Below, piece by piece: positions 7,922-16,682 of a DNA stretch of 47,731 bases. The position numbers and the translations under genes were made by a program. Source of the DNA: an uncultured Oscillospiraceae bacterium (GTDB lineage Bacteria > Bacillota > Clostridia > Oscillospirales > Oscillospiraceae); assembly GCA_910584835.1 (NCBI GenBank), contig CAJUEG010000011.1, forward strand, positions 1 through 47,731. The letters are read 5' to 3'. Below the pieces are notes generated by a model, which was given only the letters and a program-made list of their open reading frames with translations, was not told the origin of the DNA and did no database searches. Numbering within the stretch: the stretch's first letter is position 1; each line of letters opens with the position of its first letter.

Positions 7922-8623
7922 TCAGTCCCCGTCCGTCTCGTCCCCGGCCAGCTCCAGCAGCCGCATCCCGGCGGTGCCGGTGACGGGGAGGGAGAACACG
8001 ATGGACTGGGCCTTGGTGTTCAGCCCCGCCTTGTCCATAATCGCCCGCATAATGCGGTTTTTGGTGGCGGTTTTCACCACGATGAACACCATCTCCTTCT
8101 CGTTCACCAGGGAGAAGCCCAGAAATTTCTCCGCCTTCTCCATGCCGGTGCCCTTGGCGTGGAGGACGGTGCCGCCCCCGGCCTGCTGCTCCCGGGCGGC
8201 GTCCATAATCAGCTCGGTGTGGCCCTGGTTGGCGATGACCACCAGCAGCTCGTACTTGGTATCCTTCAAGGTGCTCTCCTCCCCCGCTTCAAAATCCTGG
8301 CCGTCGGTGAGAAAGGCCAGGGGCTTTTTCCCCCCGATGCTGCTCAGGGGGATGATGAAGGCGATGCCCGTGCCGGGCACGTCGATGTTCAGCTCCCGCT
8401 GCATGGCCTCCTTCACCCCGCGCCAGGTGGACCGGGTGACCACGGAGAAGGTGACCACCTTTTCCGTCTTTTCCAGGCCAAAGTAGTCCAGCAGCTCGCT
8501 GCGCGCCGTCCCCGCCCCCAGGGTGCTCAGGGTGACGGTGACGTTATGCCTGCCGAACAGGGCCAGAAACTGCCGCGCCCTGGCCCGCTCGGTGATGGTC
8601 ACCATAAGGTACAGCTCATTCAA
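7922..8623 (-). CDS. Tandem PII-like (GlnB-fold) regulatory protein
   Basis: About 233 residues built from two PII-like halves (about 2-105 and 120-225). Each half has the ferredoxin-like pattern: first strand (NELYLMVTITERARARQFL; YELLVVIANQGHTELIMDAA), a glycine loop before G-T-A/G (LGAGTARSELLDYFGLE; AKGTGMEKAEKFLGF), and a later strand (KVVTFSVVTRSTWRGV; KEMVFIVVKTATKNRI). PII proteins sense small effectors and control partners, often transporters. The TTG at 8623 is preferred, with GGGGGG 7 bases upstream; the longer frame to 8692 lacks a ribosome site. It follows the DUF1538 gene on the same strand, suggesting they act together. Confidence 0.8.
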   Translation of the reverse strand: MNELYLMVTITERARARQFLALFGRHNVTVTLSTLGAGTARSELLDYFGLEKTEKVVTFSVVTRSTWRGVKEAMQRELNIDVPGTGIAFIIPLSSIGGKKPLAFLTDGQDFEAGEESTLKDTKYELLVVIANQGHTELIMDAAREQQAGGGTVLHAKGTGMEKAEKFLGFSLVNEKEMVFIVVKTATKNRIMRAIMDKAGLNTKAQSIVFSLPVTGTAGMRLLELAGDETDGD

Positions 8624-8851
8624 ATAAAATCCCCCCAGCCATGTCGTGTCCTTCCCATTGGAAACTATCATCCCCGGTCCGCAGGAATCCATTTCTATCC
8701 CGCGGTTTTCATTGTCCTTCTGTCATATAACATTACAACGGAAAAGGACAGTATCTGCCCAATTATAATTCTAACAACCTGCATACTGTCCGCTTCACCA
8801 TTTGAAATCACGTGCAGTAAATTCGTCACAATAACGTTGTTAAATAAGAAC

Positions 8852-10399
8852 CTACAGCTCGATGATGGCGTCGTCGTCCAGCGCCTCGAAGGACGGCGCG
8901 GCATGGGCGCCCGCCCCGGTACGCTGCCGCACCCGGTAGACCATCCCCAGCACCTGGATGGCGATGAGGGGGGTCATGGCCACCATGGCCACCACCCCGA
9001 AGGCATCGGTGACAATATTCCCGCCCACTGCCGCGCAGGCCCCCTGGGCAAAGGGCAGCAGGAACGTGGCGGTCATGGGGCCGGAGGCCACCCCGCCGGA
9101 GTCAAAGGCGATGGCGGTGAATATCTTGGGCACAAAGAAGGAGAGCACAATGGCGGCGGCGTACCCCGGTATGAGAAACCACAGGATGGATATCCCGGTG
9201 AGCACCCGCACCATGGCCAGGCCGATGGACGCCGCCACGCCGGCGGACAAGGCGGCCCCCATGGCGGAGGAGGAGACGGCCCCGTCGGTGATCTCCTCCA
9301 CCTGCCGGTTGAGGACGTAGACGGCGGGCTCCGCCTTGACGATGAAGTAGCCGATGACCATGCCCACCGGGACGATGATCCAGCGCTGGTCCAGTCCCGC
9401 CATCACCTGACCCAGGTAGTTGCCTGCGGGCATGAAGCCCACGTTGGCCCCGGTGAGGAAGAGCACCAGGCCGATATAGGTGTAAGCCAGCCCCACGCCG
9501 ATCTTTTTCAGCGTCCGGGGGGACAGCTTGAGGGAGACCATCTGGAACAGGCCGAACAGGGCGATGATGGGCAGCAGGGAGACGGCGATCTCCCCCATGT
9601 AGGTGGGCAGGCCGCTGCGGAACAATTCCCACAGCTCCACCGAGTCGGCGATCTCCGGCAGAACGGGGGGCGTATAGGCCCCGTCCCCAGGCCGGAAGAT
9701 CATCCCCAGGATGAGCACCGCCAAAATGGGCCCGATGGAGCACAGGGCCACCAGGCCGAAGCTGTCGTCGGCGGCGTGGCGGTCGCTGCGGATGGCGGAT
9801 ATGCCCACGCCCAAGGCCATGATAAAGGGCACCGTCATGGGCCCGGTGGTCACCCCGCCAGAGTCGAAGGCCACCGCCAGAAAGTCCCTGGGCACAAAGA
9901 ACGCCAGGGCAAACACCACAAGGTAGGAACACACCAGCATGGGGGGCAGGGCCACCCCCAGCAGCATGCGCAGCAGGGCGACCACCAGGAACACCCCCAC
10001 CCCCGCCGCCACCGACAGGATCAGCGTCATGTCGGGCACCGCCGGCACCTGGCCCGCCAGCACCTGGAGGTCCGGCTCCGAGATGGTGATGAGGAAGCCC
10101 AGCACAAAGCCCATGGCGATGATGACGGCCAGATTGCGGCTGCGGGTGACGGCGGAGCCCACTCGTTCCCCCATGGGGGTCATGCTGGCCTCCGCCCCCA
10201 GGGTGAAGAACATCATGCCCACGATAATCATGGCCGCCCCCAGCAGGAAGCACAGCAGAATGCTGGGGGAGATGGGCGCCACGCTGAAGCACAGCGCCGC
10301 CACAATGCCCACAATGGGCAGCACCGCCCGCAGCGCCTCCAGCAGCTTTTCCTTCAATTTCGGAAGGGAACCCCGCAATGGCCCCACCGTCCTTTCCAT
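8852..10399 (-). CDS. DUF1538 integral membrane protein, internally duplicated
   Basis: A 515-residue polytopic membrane protein with two homologous halves. The family motif occurs twice: AVAFDSGGVTTGPMTVPF near residues 175-192 and AIAFDSGGVASGPMTATF near 429-446; SEPDLQVL near 107 is matched by AEPAVYVL near 356. The duplicated hydrophobic layout is typical of transporters with inverted or tandem repeats, but no substrate is established for DUF1538 to my knowledge. A PII-like gene follows on the same strand after 228 bases. galM is divergent. Confidence 0.85.
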   Translation of the reverse strand: MERTVGPLRGSLPKLKEKLLEALRAVLPIVGIVAALCFSVAPISPSILLCFLLGAAMIIVGMMFFTLGAEASMTPMGERVGSAVTRSRNLAVIIAMGFVLGFLITISEPDLQVLAGQVPAVPDMTLILSVAAGVGVFLVVALLRMLLGVALPPMLVCSYLVVFALAFFVPRDFLAVAFDSGGVTTGPMTVPFIMALGVGISAIRSDRHAADDSFGLVALCSIGPILAVLILGMIFRPGDGAYTPPVLPEIADSVELWELFRSGLPTYMGEIAVSLLPIIALFGLFQMVSLKLSPRTLKKIGVGLAYTYIGLVLFLTGANVGFMPAGNYLGQVMAGLDQRWIIVPVGMVIGYFIVKAEPAVYVLNRQVEEITDGAVSSSAMGAALSAGVAASIGLAMVRVLTGISILWFLIPGYAAAIVLSFFVPKIFTAIAFDSGGVASGPMTATFLLPFAQGACAAVGGNIVTDAFGVVAMVAMTPLIAIQVLGMVYRVRQRTGAGAHAAPSFEALDDDAIIEL

Positions 10400-10531
10400 G
10401 GCGAATACCCCGCCATTTTACATTGTTACTCAGCATTATATCAAAAAAACGGAGGGATGCCAACAGGGCACAGGAAATTTTTAGGCAGTGTCACCAATTC
10501 CACAAAACCGGCGGGAAAAAACGGTTTGCGG

Positions 10532-10560
10532 TTGTTTTCAGCCGGCTACTATGGTATACT
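10532..10560 (+). promoter_or_regulatory. Predicted vegetative promoter for galM-transketolase
   Basis: TTGTTT (10532-10537) and TATACT (10555-10560) are separated by exactly 17 bases, about 58 bases before the galM start. It fits a housekeeping sigma promoter. Confidence 0.65.
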
Positions 10561-10617
10561 AGCTTATAATGTAAAAATATACGTTATAGCCGGTTCATCC
10601 GGCGGAGCGGAGGAGTA

Positions 10618-11679
10618 ATGGGACAAAACAGACGGATTTTCGGCCATATGCCCGGCGGGACCGCGGTGGAGGAGCTCACCCTGCGGGACGGGGCTCTGGC
10701 CTGCCGGATCATCACCTACGGCGGCGCGGTGCGCTCGCTGACCGTGCCGGACCGGGACGGGAACCCGGTGGACGTGGCCCTGGGCTTTGACACGCTGGAG
10801 GACTACCTCGCCCAGGACAAATACCTGGGCGCCCTGGTGGGGCGGTACGCCAACCGCATCGGCGGGGCGAAGTTCACCCTGAACGGCGTGGAATACCTCC
10901 TGGCCGCCAACGACGGGCCCAACTCCCTCCACGGGGGGGACGCGGGCTTTGACAAACAGGTGTGGGCGGTGGACGAGCTGAGCGAAAACGCTGTCACCCT
11001 CTCCCTGGTCAGCCCGAATATGCAGGAGGGCTATCCGGGGACCCTCTCGGTGCGGGTGACCTACGCCCTGGGCGATGGGGCGCTGCGCATCGGCTATTGG
11101 GCCAGAAGCGACCGGGACACCGTGTGCAGCCTCACCAATCACACCTACTTCAACCTGTCCGGCCACCGCGGCGGCAGGGTGGAGGGGCAGTATATCAGGC
11201 TGAACGCCTCCCGGTATACCCCCACCGTCCCCGGCTCCATCCCCACCGGGGAGCTGGCCCCGGTGGACGGCACCCCCATGGACCTGAGGGCGGCCCAGCC
11301 CATCGGGGCGCGCATCGGCGATCCCTTTGAGCAGCTGGCCATGGCCGGGGGCTATGACCACAACTGGGCCATCGACGGCTGGGATCAAACCCTGCGCCCC
11401 GCCGCTTCCGCCTGGTCGCCGGACACCGGCATCTCCATGGAGGCGTCCACCACCCTGCCGGGGGTGCAGTTCTATACGGGCAATTACCTGGGCGGCTGTC
11501 CCAGGGGCAAGGGGGGCGCGGTGTACGCCGAGCGCTGCGGCTTCTGCCTGGAGACCCAGTCCTTCCCCGACAGCCCCAACCAGCCCGCTTTCCCCTCCTG
11601 CGTGCTCCGGGCGGGGGAGGATTACAACAGCACAACCGTGTACCGCTTCGGTATACTGGATGACGCCGGACAGCTGTGA
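10618..11679 (+). CDS. galM: Aldose 1-epimerase (mutarotase)
   Basis: A 353-residue GalM-type enzyme that interconverts alpha and beta anomers of hexoses, feeding the Leloir pathway and glycolysis. Conserved pieces are ITYGGAVRSLTVPDRDGN near the N-terminus, GALVGRYANRIGGAKFTLNG, the catalytic His region NSLHGGDAGFDKQVW, the second His in LTNHTYFNLSGH, and the catalytic Glu region FCLETQSFPDSPNQPAFPS. The ATG at 10618 follows GGAGGAG at very short spacing. Two transketolase genes lie 24 bases downstream, so all three are probably co-transcribed as a sugar-handling unit. Confidence 0.95.
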   Translation: MGQNRRIFGHMPGGTAVEELTLRDGALACRIITYGGAVRSLTVPDRDGNPVDVALGFDTLEDYLAQDKYLGALVGRYANRIGGAKFTLNGVEYLLAANDGPNSLHGGDAGFDKQVWAVDELSENAVTLSLVSPNMQEGYPGTLSVRVTYALGDGALRIGYWARSDRDTVCSLTNHTYFNLSGHRGGRVEGQYIRLNASRYTPTVPGSIPTGELAPVDGTPMDLRAAQPIGARIGDPFEQLAMAGGYDHNWAIDGWDQTLRPAASAWSPDTGISMEASTTLPGVQFYTGNYLGGCPRGKGGAVYAERCGFCLETQSFPDSPNQPAFPSCVLRAGEDYNSTTVYRFGILDDAGQL

Positions 11680-11703
11680 CGGCGGGAAGAAAGAAGGAAT
11701 AGA

Positions 11704-12549
11704 ATGACAGCCAACGAGAAAAAGGAACTGCAAATCGCGGCCTGCCGGGTGCGCATGGGCGTCATCCAGTCCACCCACGCGGCCAAGGCGGGCCACCCCG
11801 GCGGGAGCCTGTCCTCCGCCGACCTGTTCGCCTACCTCTATTTCAAGGAGCTGAACGTGGACCCCAGCCACCCCAAAAAGTGGGACCGGGACCGCTTCGT
11901 CCTCTCCAAGGGCCACTGCGCCCCGGGGCTGTATTCCGCCCTGGCCCTGCGGGGCTTCTTTCCCTGGGAGGACCTGAAAACCCTGCGCCACATCGGCAGC
12001 TACCTCCAGGGCCACCCGGACATGAAGTCCATCCCCGGGGTGGACATGTCCACCGGTTCCCTGGGCCAGGGGATTTCCGCCGCCTGCGGCATGGCCCTGG
12101 CCGCCAAGAAGCAGGGCAACCCCTGCCGGGTGTACGCCCTGCTGGGGGACGGGGAGATCCAGGAGGGGCAGGTGTGGGAGGCCATGATGTTTGCCCACCA
12201 CTACAAGCTGGACAACCTGTGCGCCGTCATCGACAACAACGGCCTGCAGATCGACGGGCCGGTGGACCAGGTGATGAGTCCCTACCCCATTCCGGACAAG
12301 CTGCGGGCCTTCGGCTGGGAGGCGGAGGAGATCGACGGCCACGATTTTGACCAGATCGAGGCCGCCTTTGCCCGGGCGAAAACCGTGAAGGGCCGCCCCT
12401 TCGCCATTGTGATGAAGACCATCAAGGGCAAGGGAGTCAGCTTTATGGAAAATCAGGCGGGCTGGCACGGCAAGGCCCCCAACGACGAGCAGGCCGAGAC
12501 CGCGCTGAACGAGCTGGGCGCGGCGCTGGCCGGATTGGAGGCGGTGTAA
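11704..12549 (+). CDS. Transketolase, N-terminal subunit
   Basis: A 281-residue thiamine-diphosphate-binding half of a split transketolase. It shows THAAKAGHPGGSLSSADL, FVLSKGHCAPGLYSALA, the MSTGSLGQGISAACGMAL segment and the ThDP/metal motif LLGDGEIQEGQVWEAMMF followed by AVIDNNGLQIDG. With the adjoining C-terminal subunit it should transfer two-carbon units in the non-oxidative pentose phosphate pathway. The gene ends 1 base before the next ATG, so the two subunits are tightly coupled. Confidence 0.96.
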   Translation: MTANEKKELQIAACRVRMGVIQSTHAAKAGHPGGSLSSADLFAYLYFKELNVDPSHPKKWDRDRFVLSKGHCAPGLYSALALRGFFPWEDLKTLRHIGSYLQGHPDMKSIPGVDMSTGSLGQGISAACGMALAAKKQGNPCRVYALLGDGEIQEGQVWEAMMFAHHYKLDNLCAVIDNNGLQIDGPVDQVMSPYPIPDKLRAFGWEAEEIDGHDFDQIEAAFARAKTVKGRPFAIVMKTIKGKGVSFMENQAGWHGKAPNDEQAETALNELGAALAGLEAV

Positions 12550-13494
12550 ATGGCGGACGTGAAGAAGATAGCCACCCGGCAGGGGTATGGCGAGGCCCTG
12601 CGGGAGCTGGGGGCCGTCCACGACAACATCGTGGTGTTTGACGCGGACCTGGCCGGGTCCACCCAGACCGCCATGTTCGGCAAGGCGTTCCCGGACCGCC
12701 ATTTCAACTGCGGCATCGCCGAGGGGAACATGATGGCCGCCGCCGCCGGCGCGGCCTCCATGGGCATGGTGGCCTTCGCCTCCTCCTTCGCCATGTTCGC
12801 CGCCGGCCGGGCCTATGAGCAGGTGCGCAACTCCATCGGCTACACCGGGCTCAACGTGAAGATCGGCGCCTCCCACGGCGGCATCTCCGTGGGGGAGGAC
12901 GGCGCCACCCACCAGTGCCTGGAGGACTTCGCACTCATGCGGTCCATCCCCGGCATGGTGGTCATGTCCCCCGCCGACGCGGTGGAGGCCAAGGCCATGG
13001 TGCGGGCCGCCTATGAGCACCAGGGGCCGGTCTATATGCGGTTCGGCCGCTCCCCGGTGCCCGTGTTCCACGACGAGGAGACCTTCCGCTTCCAGATCGG
13101 CAGGGGAGAGGTCATGCGGGACGGCACGGACGTCGCCATCATTGCCAACGGCCTGCTGGTGGCCGAGGCGGTGGAGGCCGGGAAGCTGCTGGCGGACCGG
13201 GGCGTGTCCGCCCGGATCATCAACATGGCCACCATCAAGCCCCTGGATGAGGAAATCGTACTCAAGGCCGCCCGGGAGTGCGGGAAAATTGTCACCTGCG
13301 AGGAGCACTCCGTCATCGGCGGGCTGGGGGAGGCGGTGTGCTCCCTGCTCAGCGAGAAGCTCCCCACCCCCGTGCGCCGCATCGGCACGCCCGACGTGTT
13401 CGGCCACTCCGGCCCGGCGGCGGCCCTGCTGGAGCAGTTCGGGCTGTGCGCCTCCAACATCGCGAAGACGGCGGAGGAGTTCGCCGGGCGCTGA
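12550..13494 (+). CDS. Transketolase, C-terminal subunit
   Basis: A 314-residue protein carrying the pyrimidine-binding and C-terminal domains of split transketolase. Key pieces are the ThDP-activating Glu region HFNCGIAEGNMMAAAAGAAS, the aromatic pocket SSFAMFAAGRAYEQVRNSI, SHGGISVGEDGATHQCLEDF, and the C-terminal domain ending with VTCEEHSVIGGLGEAV. It starts directly after the N-terminal subunit gene. A strong intrinsic terminator follows within 75 bases, closing the galM-tkt operon. Confidence 0.96.
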   Translation: MADVKKIATRQGYGEALRELGAVHDNIVVFDADLAGSTQTAMFGKAFPDRHFNCGIAEGNMMAAAAGAASMGMVAFASSFAMFAAGRAYEQVRNSIGYTGLNVKIGASHGGISVGEDGATHQCLEDFALMRSIPGMVVMSPADAVEAKAMVRAAYEHQGPVYMRFGRSPVPVFHDEETFRFQIGRGEVMRDGTDVAIIANGLLVAEAVEAGKLLADRGVSARIINMATIKPLDEEIVLKAARECGKIVTCEEHSVIGGLGEAVCSLLSEKLPTPVRRIGTPDVFGHSGPAAALLEQFGLCASNIAKTAEEFAGR

Positions 13495-13534
13495 AAAGCG
13501 GTGCCAAACAGCCGAAGCGTGCGCAATTCAAGTT

Positions 13535-13567
13535 ATGTCCCCGGCCCTGGCGCCGGGGACATTTTTT
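13535..13567 (+). terminator. Rho-independent terminator of the galM-tkt operon
   Basis: An 11-bp stem of GC-rich arms (13535-13545 with 13552-13562, 6-base loop) is followed by a run of T (13562-13567). Confidence 0.85.
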
Positions 13568-13844
13568 ACCTGGACCAGTATGCCGGAATTTCAAAAATCG
13601 TGGATTTCACGGGCAAAAAGGGCTTGACACCGTTTTATGTAAACCTTGTTTCCCGCCGGTGTCCTCGCGGCCTTTCCCCACACCGCTGTGGAAGTTTATG
13701 TGGAAGTTGTGGAAGCCTTGGAAACAGCCGCTTTCCCAAGGGGCGGCACTCCCGTCGGGATTCCGGCCTGCCGGAGGCCGCCCTGTTTTATTTTCTCCGA
13801 TTTGCCTAAAATAATTATGACGCGGGCTGTGGCCCACAGCGGCA
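13568..13844. other. Non-coding stretch with TGTGGAA motif cluster
   Basis: No gene is supported here. It holds a TTGACA (13624-13629) with no plus-strand gene behind it and three close copies of TGTGGAAG between 13687 and 13718 within a 40-base segment (13687-13726). That segment is similar, at 29 of 40 positions by my hand count, to 18210-18249. The TGTGGAA units resemble weak DnaA boxes read in reverse. The function is unknown. Confidence 0.4.
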
Positions 13845-13883
13845 GGCCGCCGGGCGGAACTAAGTTCCGCCTGGCGGCCTTTT
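13845..13883 (+). terminator. Strong hairpin downstream of the PBP2 gene
   Basis: A 16-bp stem (13845-13860 with 13864-13879, one G-T wobble, 3-base loop) is followed by TTTT on the plus strand. It lies just beyond the stop of the minus-strand PBP2 gene, but the T run is on the plus strand. Confidence 0.6.
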
Positions 13884-13895
13884 GAACGTCCATAT

Positions 13896-16091
13896 TCAGT
13901 GCAGCAGGGCGTTTTCCCCGGTAACCGTGTTCAGCGAATCGCCGGTGGAAAAGTACTGGGCCAGGATGCCCGCCGCCAGCTCCGCCAGGCTGCCGCCGGC
14001 GTCGCCCCCCTCCGCCACCAGGCACAGGGCCACCTGGGGGTCGTCGTAGGGGGCAAAGCATACGAACACCGCGTTGGTGGTTGCCGCCTTGGAGGAGGTC
14101 TCGGCGGTGCCCGTCTTACAGCCCACCTCCACCGGCAGGGAGCTGAACCACCGGGCCATGGTATAGGTCTTGGACAGGTCGTACATGCCCTGCTTGACGG
14201 CGGCCAAGTCCTCGGGCTGGATGTCGATGGTGTGCAGGGGGGCGGCCTCATAGGTCTGGGTCACCTGGCTGTAGTCGCTGGATTTGCACTCCTTGAGCAG
14301 GTGGCAGGCGTAGTGGTTGCCGCCGTTCACCAGGGTGGCGATATAGTTGGCCAGCTGCAGGGGGGTGAACTGGTTGGTGCCCTGGCCGATGGCGGCATTC
14401 ATGATATCGCCGCCGTACCAGGGCAGATTGAAGTGGGCGTTGGCCTCCGGCCCGGCCACCCAGCCCTTGTACTCCGAGATCTCAATGCCGGTGTACTCCC
14501 CCAGTCCGAACTTCTGGGCGTATTCCTGGAGGGTATCAATGCCGGTGCGCCGCCCCACGTCGTAGAAGAAGATGTTGCAGGAGTCCTTGATGGCCTGGGT
14601 CACGTTCTCCTTGCCGTGCCGCCCGGGGGCGATCCAGCAGGCGGGGGAGACGTCGGGATAGAAGCGGTACCAGGCCGTGCACTCCACTGTGTCCCGGGGC
14701 TCGATGGTGCCGGACGACAGGGCCGCGATGGCGGTGAGGGGCTTGAAGGTGGAGCCGGGGGCGTACAGGCCCATGGTGGCCCGGTTGTTCAGGGGTTTGC
14801 TCTCGTCGTCCTGGAGCTGGCTGAAATTCTCCCGGAAGGAGGCCAGGTCATAGGTGGGGTAGGAGGCCAGGGCCAGCACCCCTCCGCTCATGTCCACCAC
14901 CGCCGCCGCCATGCCCTTGGAGGAGTCCTCCTGCCGCCCGGCATACTGGGCCAGCAGGTCCTCGGTGGCGGCCTGGAGGGCCATGTCCAGGGTGAGCACC
15001 ACGTTGTCCCCCGGCTCCGGCTCCTTCCGCCACTCCTGGCCGGTGGTGTTGCCGTCCTGGTCCTTCTCAATGAGGCGGGAACCGCTGACGCCGTGGAGCT
15101 GCTCCTCAAAGGCCAGCTCTATCCCCTCCACCCCCACGGTGGCGTCCATGGGGTAGCCCAGCTCCTTGTAGCGGTCCCAGTTGTTCCGCGTGATGCTCCC
15201 GGTGTAGCCCAGCACATGGGCGGCGTAGCTTGTCTCGTATTTCCGCGTGGTGGCGGTCTCAATGCGCACCCCGGCCAGGGCGCTCTCCTTCACCTTGGAG
15301 ATAAAGGTGATGCTCACCCCCTGGGCAAAGAGATATGTGCTGTTGTCCACCTCGTGGCGGCGCAGGTACAGCTCGTAGAACACGCCCGCCAGCTCCCGGT
15401 TTTCCCGGCTGATGCCGCCGCCCTGGTCGGTGAGGCCCAGGCCCTGCCCGGCGGCGGACAGCATCCCGCCCAGCTCCGGGTGGGCCAGCCGGGGGCGGGG
15501 CGCCTTTTCGACGAGCCCGAAGGTCTGGCACATCAGGGTGAGCAGCTCCCCGGCGGTGAGGTTGGACTTCTCCGCATGCTTCACCCAGCCGCACTCCTCC
15601 GCCAGGCTGCCCAGGTAGGTGGGGACGTCCGTGACCTCCCCATCATCGCTCTTCCGCTGGAAGGACAGGGGGGTCTCCGAGGTATACCGCCAGGGGGCGG
15701 TATCGGAGATGGGCAGGTCGTCGGCCCACTCCACCCCCTCCTCCCGGCAGATATCCAGCAGGCGCGCGAGGATGTCCAGCTGGTCGGAGCCCATGGCCTC
15801 CCAGTCCAGCTCCACATTATAGCTCACCTCGTTGGTGACCAGCACCCGGCCGTAGCGGTCCAGGATCTCTCCCCGGACGCTGTCCACCTGCTCGGGCTGG
15901 ACGATGCGGACGCTGGAGTTGGCGCGGTAGCTGGCCCCGTTGACAATCTGGGTCTGGTAGAGCACCGCCGCAAAGCCGCACAGCACGGCGCAGAACAGCG
16001 CGATGAGCAGGTTGGTGCGCAGCTTAAGGCGGCGGGCCTCCCGCTCCGCCTTTTCCTCCTGGATGTGGGCGGGGTCGAAGGGGTTATTCAT
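13896..16091 (-). CDS. mrdA: Penicillin-binding protein 2 (elongasome transpeptidase)
   Basis: A 731-residue class B PBP that crosslinks peptidoglycan during elongation. A short cytoplasmic N-terminus precedes one membrane helix (LLIALFCAVLCGFAAVLY). The pedestal domain has RGEILDRYGRVLVTN, and the C-terminal transpeptidase has the SxxK motif in APGSTFKPL, SxN in KDSCNIFFYD and KTGT in VGCKTGTAETS. The ATG lies inside the end of mreD (8-base overlap), so the two are co-translated, matching their shared role in rod-shape wall synthesis. Confidence 0.93.
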   Translation of the reverse strand: MNNPFDPAHIQEEKAEREARRLKLRTNLLIALFCAVLCGFAAVLYQTQIVNGASYRANSSVRIVQPEQVDSVRGEILDRYGRVLVTNEVSYNVELDWEAMGSDQLDILARLLDICREEGVEWADDLPISDTAPWRYTSETPLSFQRKSDDGEVTDVPTYLGSLAEECGWVKHAEKSNLTAGELLTLMCQTFGLVEKAPRPRLAHPELGGMLSAAGQGLGLTDQGGGISRENRELAGVFYELYLRRHEVDNSTYLFAQGVSITFISKVKESALAGVRIETATTRKYETSYAAHVLGYTGSITRNNWDRYKELGYPMDATVGVEGIELAFEEQLHGVSGSRLIEKDQDGNTTGQEWRKEPEPGDNVVLTLDMALQAATEDLLAQYAGRQEDSSKGMAAAVVDMSGGVLALASYPTYDLASFRENFSQLQDDESKPLNNRATMGLYAPGSTFKPLTAIAALSSGTIEPRDTVECTAWYRFYPDVSPACWIAPGRHGKENVTQAIKDSCNIFFYDVGRRTGIDTLQEYAQKFGLGEYTGIEISEYKGWVAGPEANAHFNLPWYGGDIMNAAIGQGTNQFTPLQLANYIATLVNGGNHYACHLLKECKSSDYSQVTQTYEAAPLHTIDIQPEDLAAVKQGMYDLSKTYTMARWFSSLPVEVGCKTGTAETSSKAATTNAVFVCFAPYDDPQVALCLVAEGGDAGGSLAELAAGILAQYFSTGDSLNTVTGENALLH

Positions 16092-16587
16092 GGTAGATCC
16101 TCCCGTAATTGACGCAGCAGAACCGCCCCGCCCAGTACACCGGCAGGGCCAGGGCCAGGGTCCACAAAAGCTCGGGGGCCGCCACCCGCAGCAGCACCTC
16201 CAGCGGGGCGGTGCGGGAGAGCAGGCGGACGCCCACCGTCCAGCCCTCCCAAAGCAGAACGGCGGCCGCCGAGCAGATCATGTGGCCCCAGGCGTCCCGC
16301 CGCAGGAGGTATTGGGTGGTGAGCCCCGAGGCCCACCCAAAGGCGGCCAGGGAAAAAACGCAGCCCGGCCCCAGATAGCCCAGGGCGGACATCACCACCC
16401 CGCACACCCCGCCGTACACGGCGCCGAAGCCCGCGCCCTCCAGCGTCCCCCCGGCCACCGCCAGCACGGGCAGCAGCAGGGGCAGGGCAATGGGCAGGGG
16501 GCCCAGCACGTAGTAGTTCACCACCGTAACCGCCAGCAGGGCGATGAGGTAGGCGGTCCATTTCAAAATTTTATCGTGTCGGGTCAT
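16084..16587 (-). CDS. mreD: Rod shape-determining protein MreD
   Basis: A 167-residue membrane protein with about five hydrophobic segments, starting MTRHDKILKWTAYLIALLAV. Size, topology and position directly ahead of PBP2 fit MreD, a membrane partner of the elongation complex; sequence conservation in this family is low. The ATG follows GGAGAACC. mreB and mreC are not upstream: miaB occupies that place. Confidence 0.8.
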   Translation of the reverse strand: MTRHDKILKWTAYLIALLAVTVVNYYVLGPLPIALPLLLPVLAVAGGTLEGAGFGAVYGGVCGVVMSALGYLGPGCVFSLAAFGWASGLTTQYLLRRDAWGHMICSAAAVLLWEGWTVGVRLLSRTAPLEVLLRVAAPELLWTLALALPVYWAGRFCCVNYGRIYHE

Positions 16588-16682
16588 GGGTTCTCCTTTT
16601 CCGGCGGCAGTTAAGCCACTGCGGCTGCGCGCGCCGTTTGCCGGGCCTTTGGCCCGCCAAGCCGTCCACTCCGCTCCGTGTC

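Noticed and set aside
5952..10618. Very long plus-strand open frames opposite the decarboxylase, PII and DUF1538 genes
   Set aside because: High GC leaves the opposite strand free of stops; the translations have no recognisable domain and mirror the real minus-strand genes.
13899..16112. 737-codon plus-strand frame opposite PBP2
   Set aside because: Antisense shadow of a clear PBP2 gene; Gly/Val/His-rich composition without motifs.
16588..16682. Sixth copy of the interspersed element between miaB and mreD
   Set aside because: It has GGAGTGGACGG and a GGGCC-AAA-GGCCC hairpin after a stop codon, but lacks the outer stem and the GAGGCGGA tail, so it is noted only as a possible relic.
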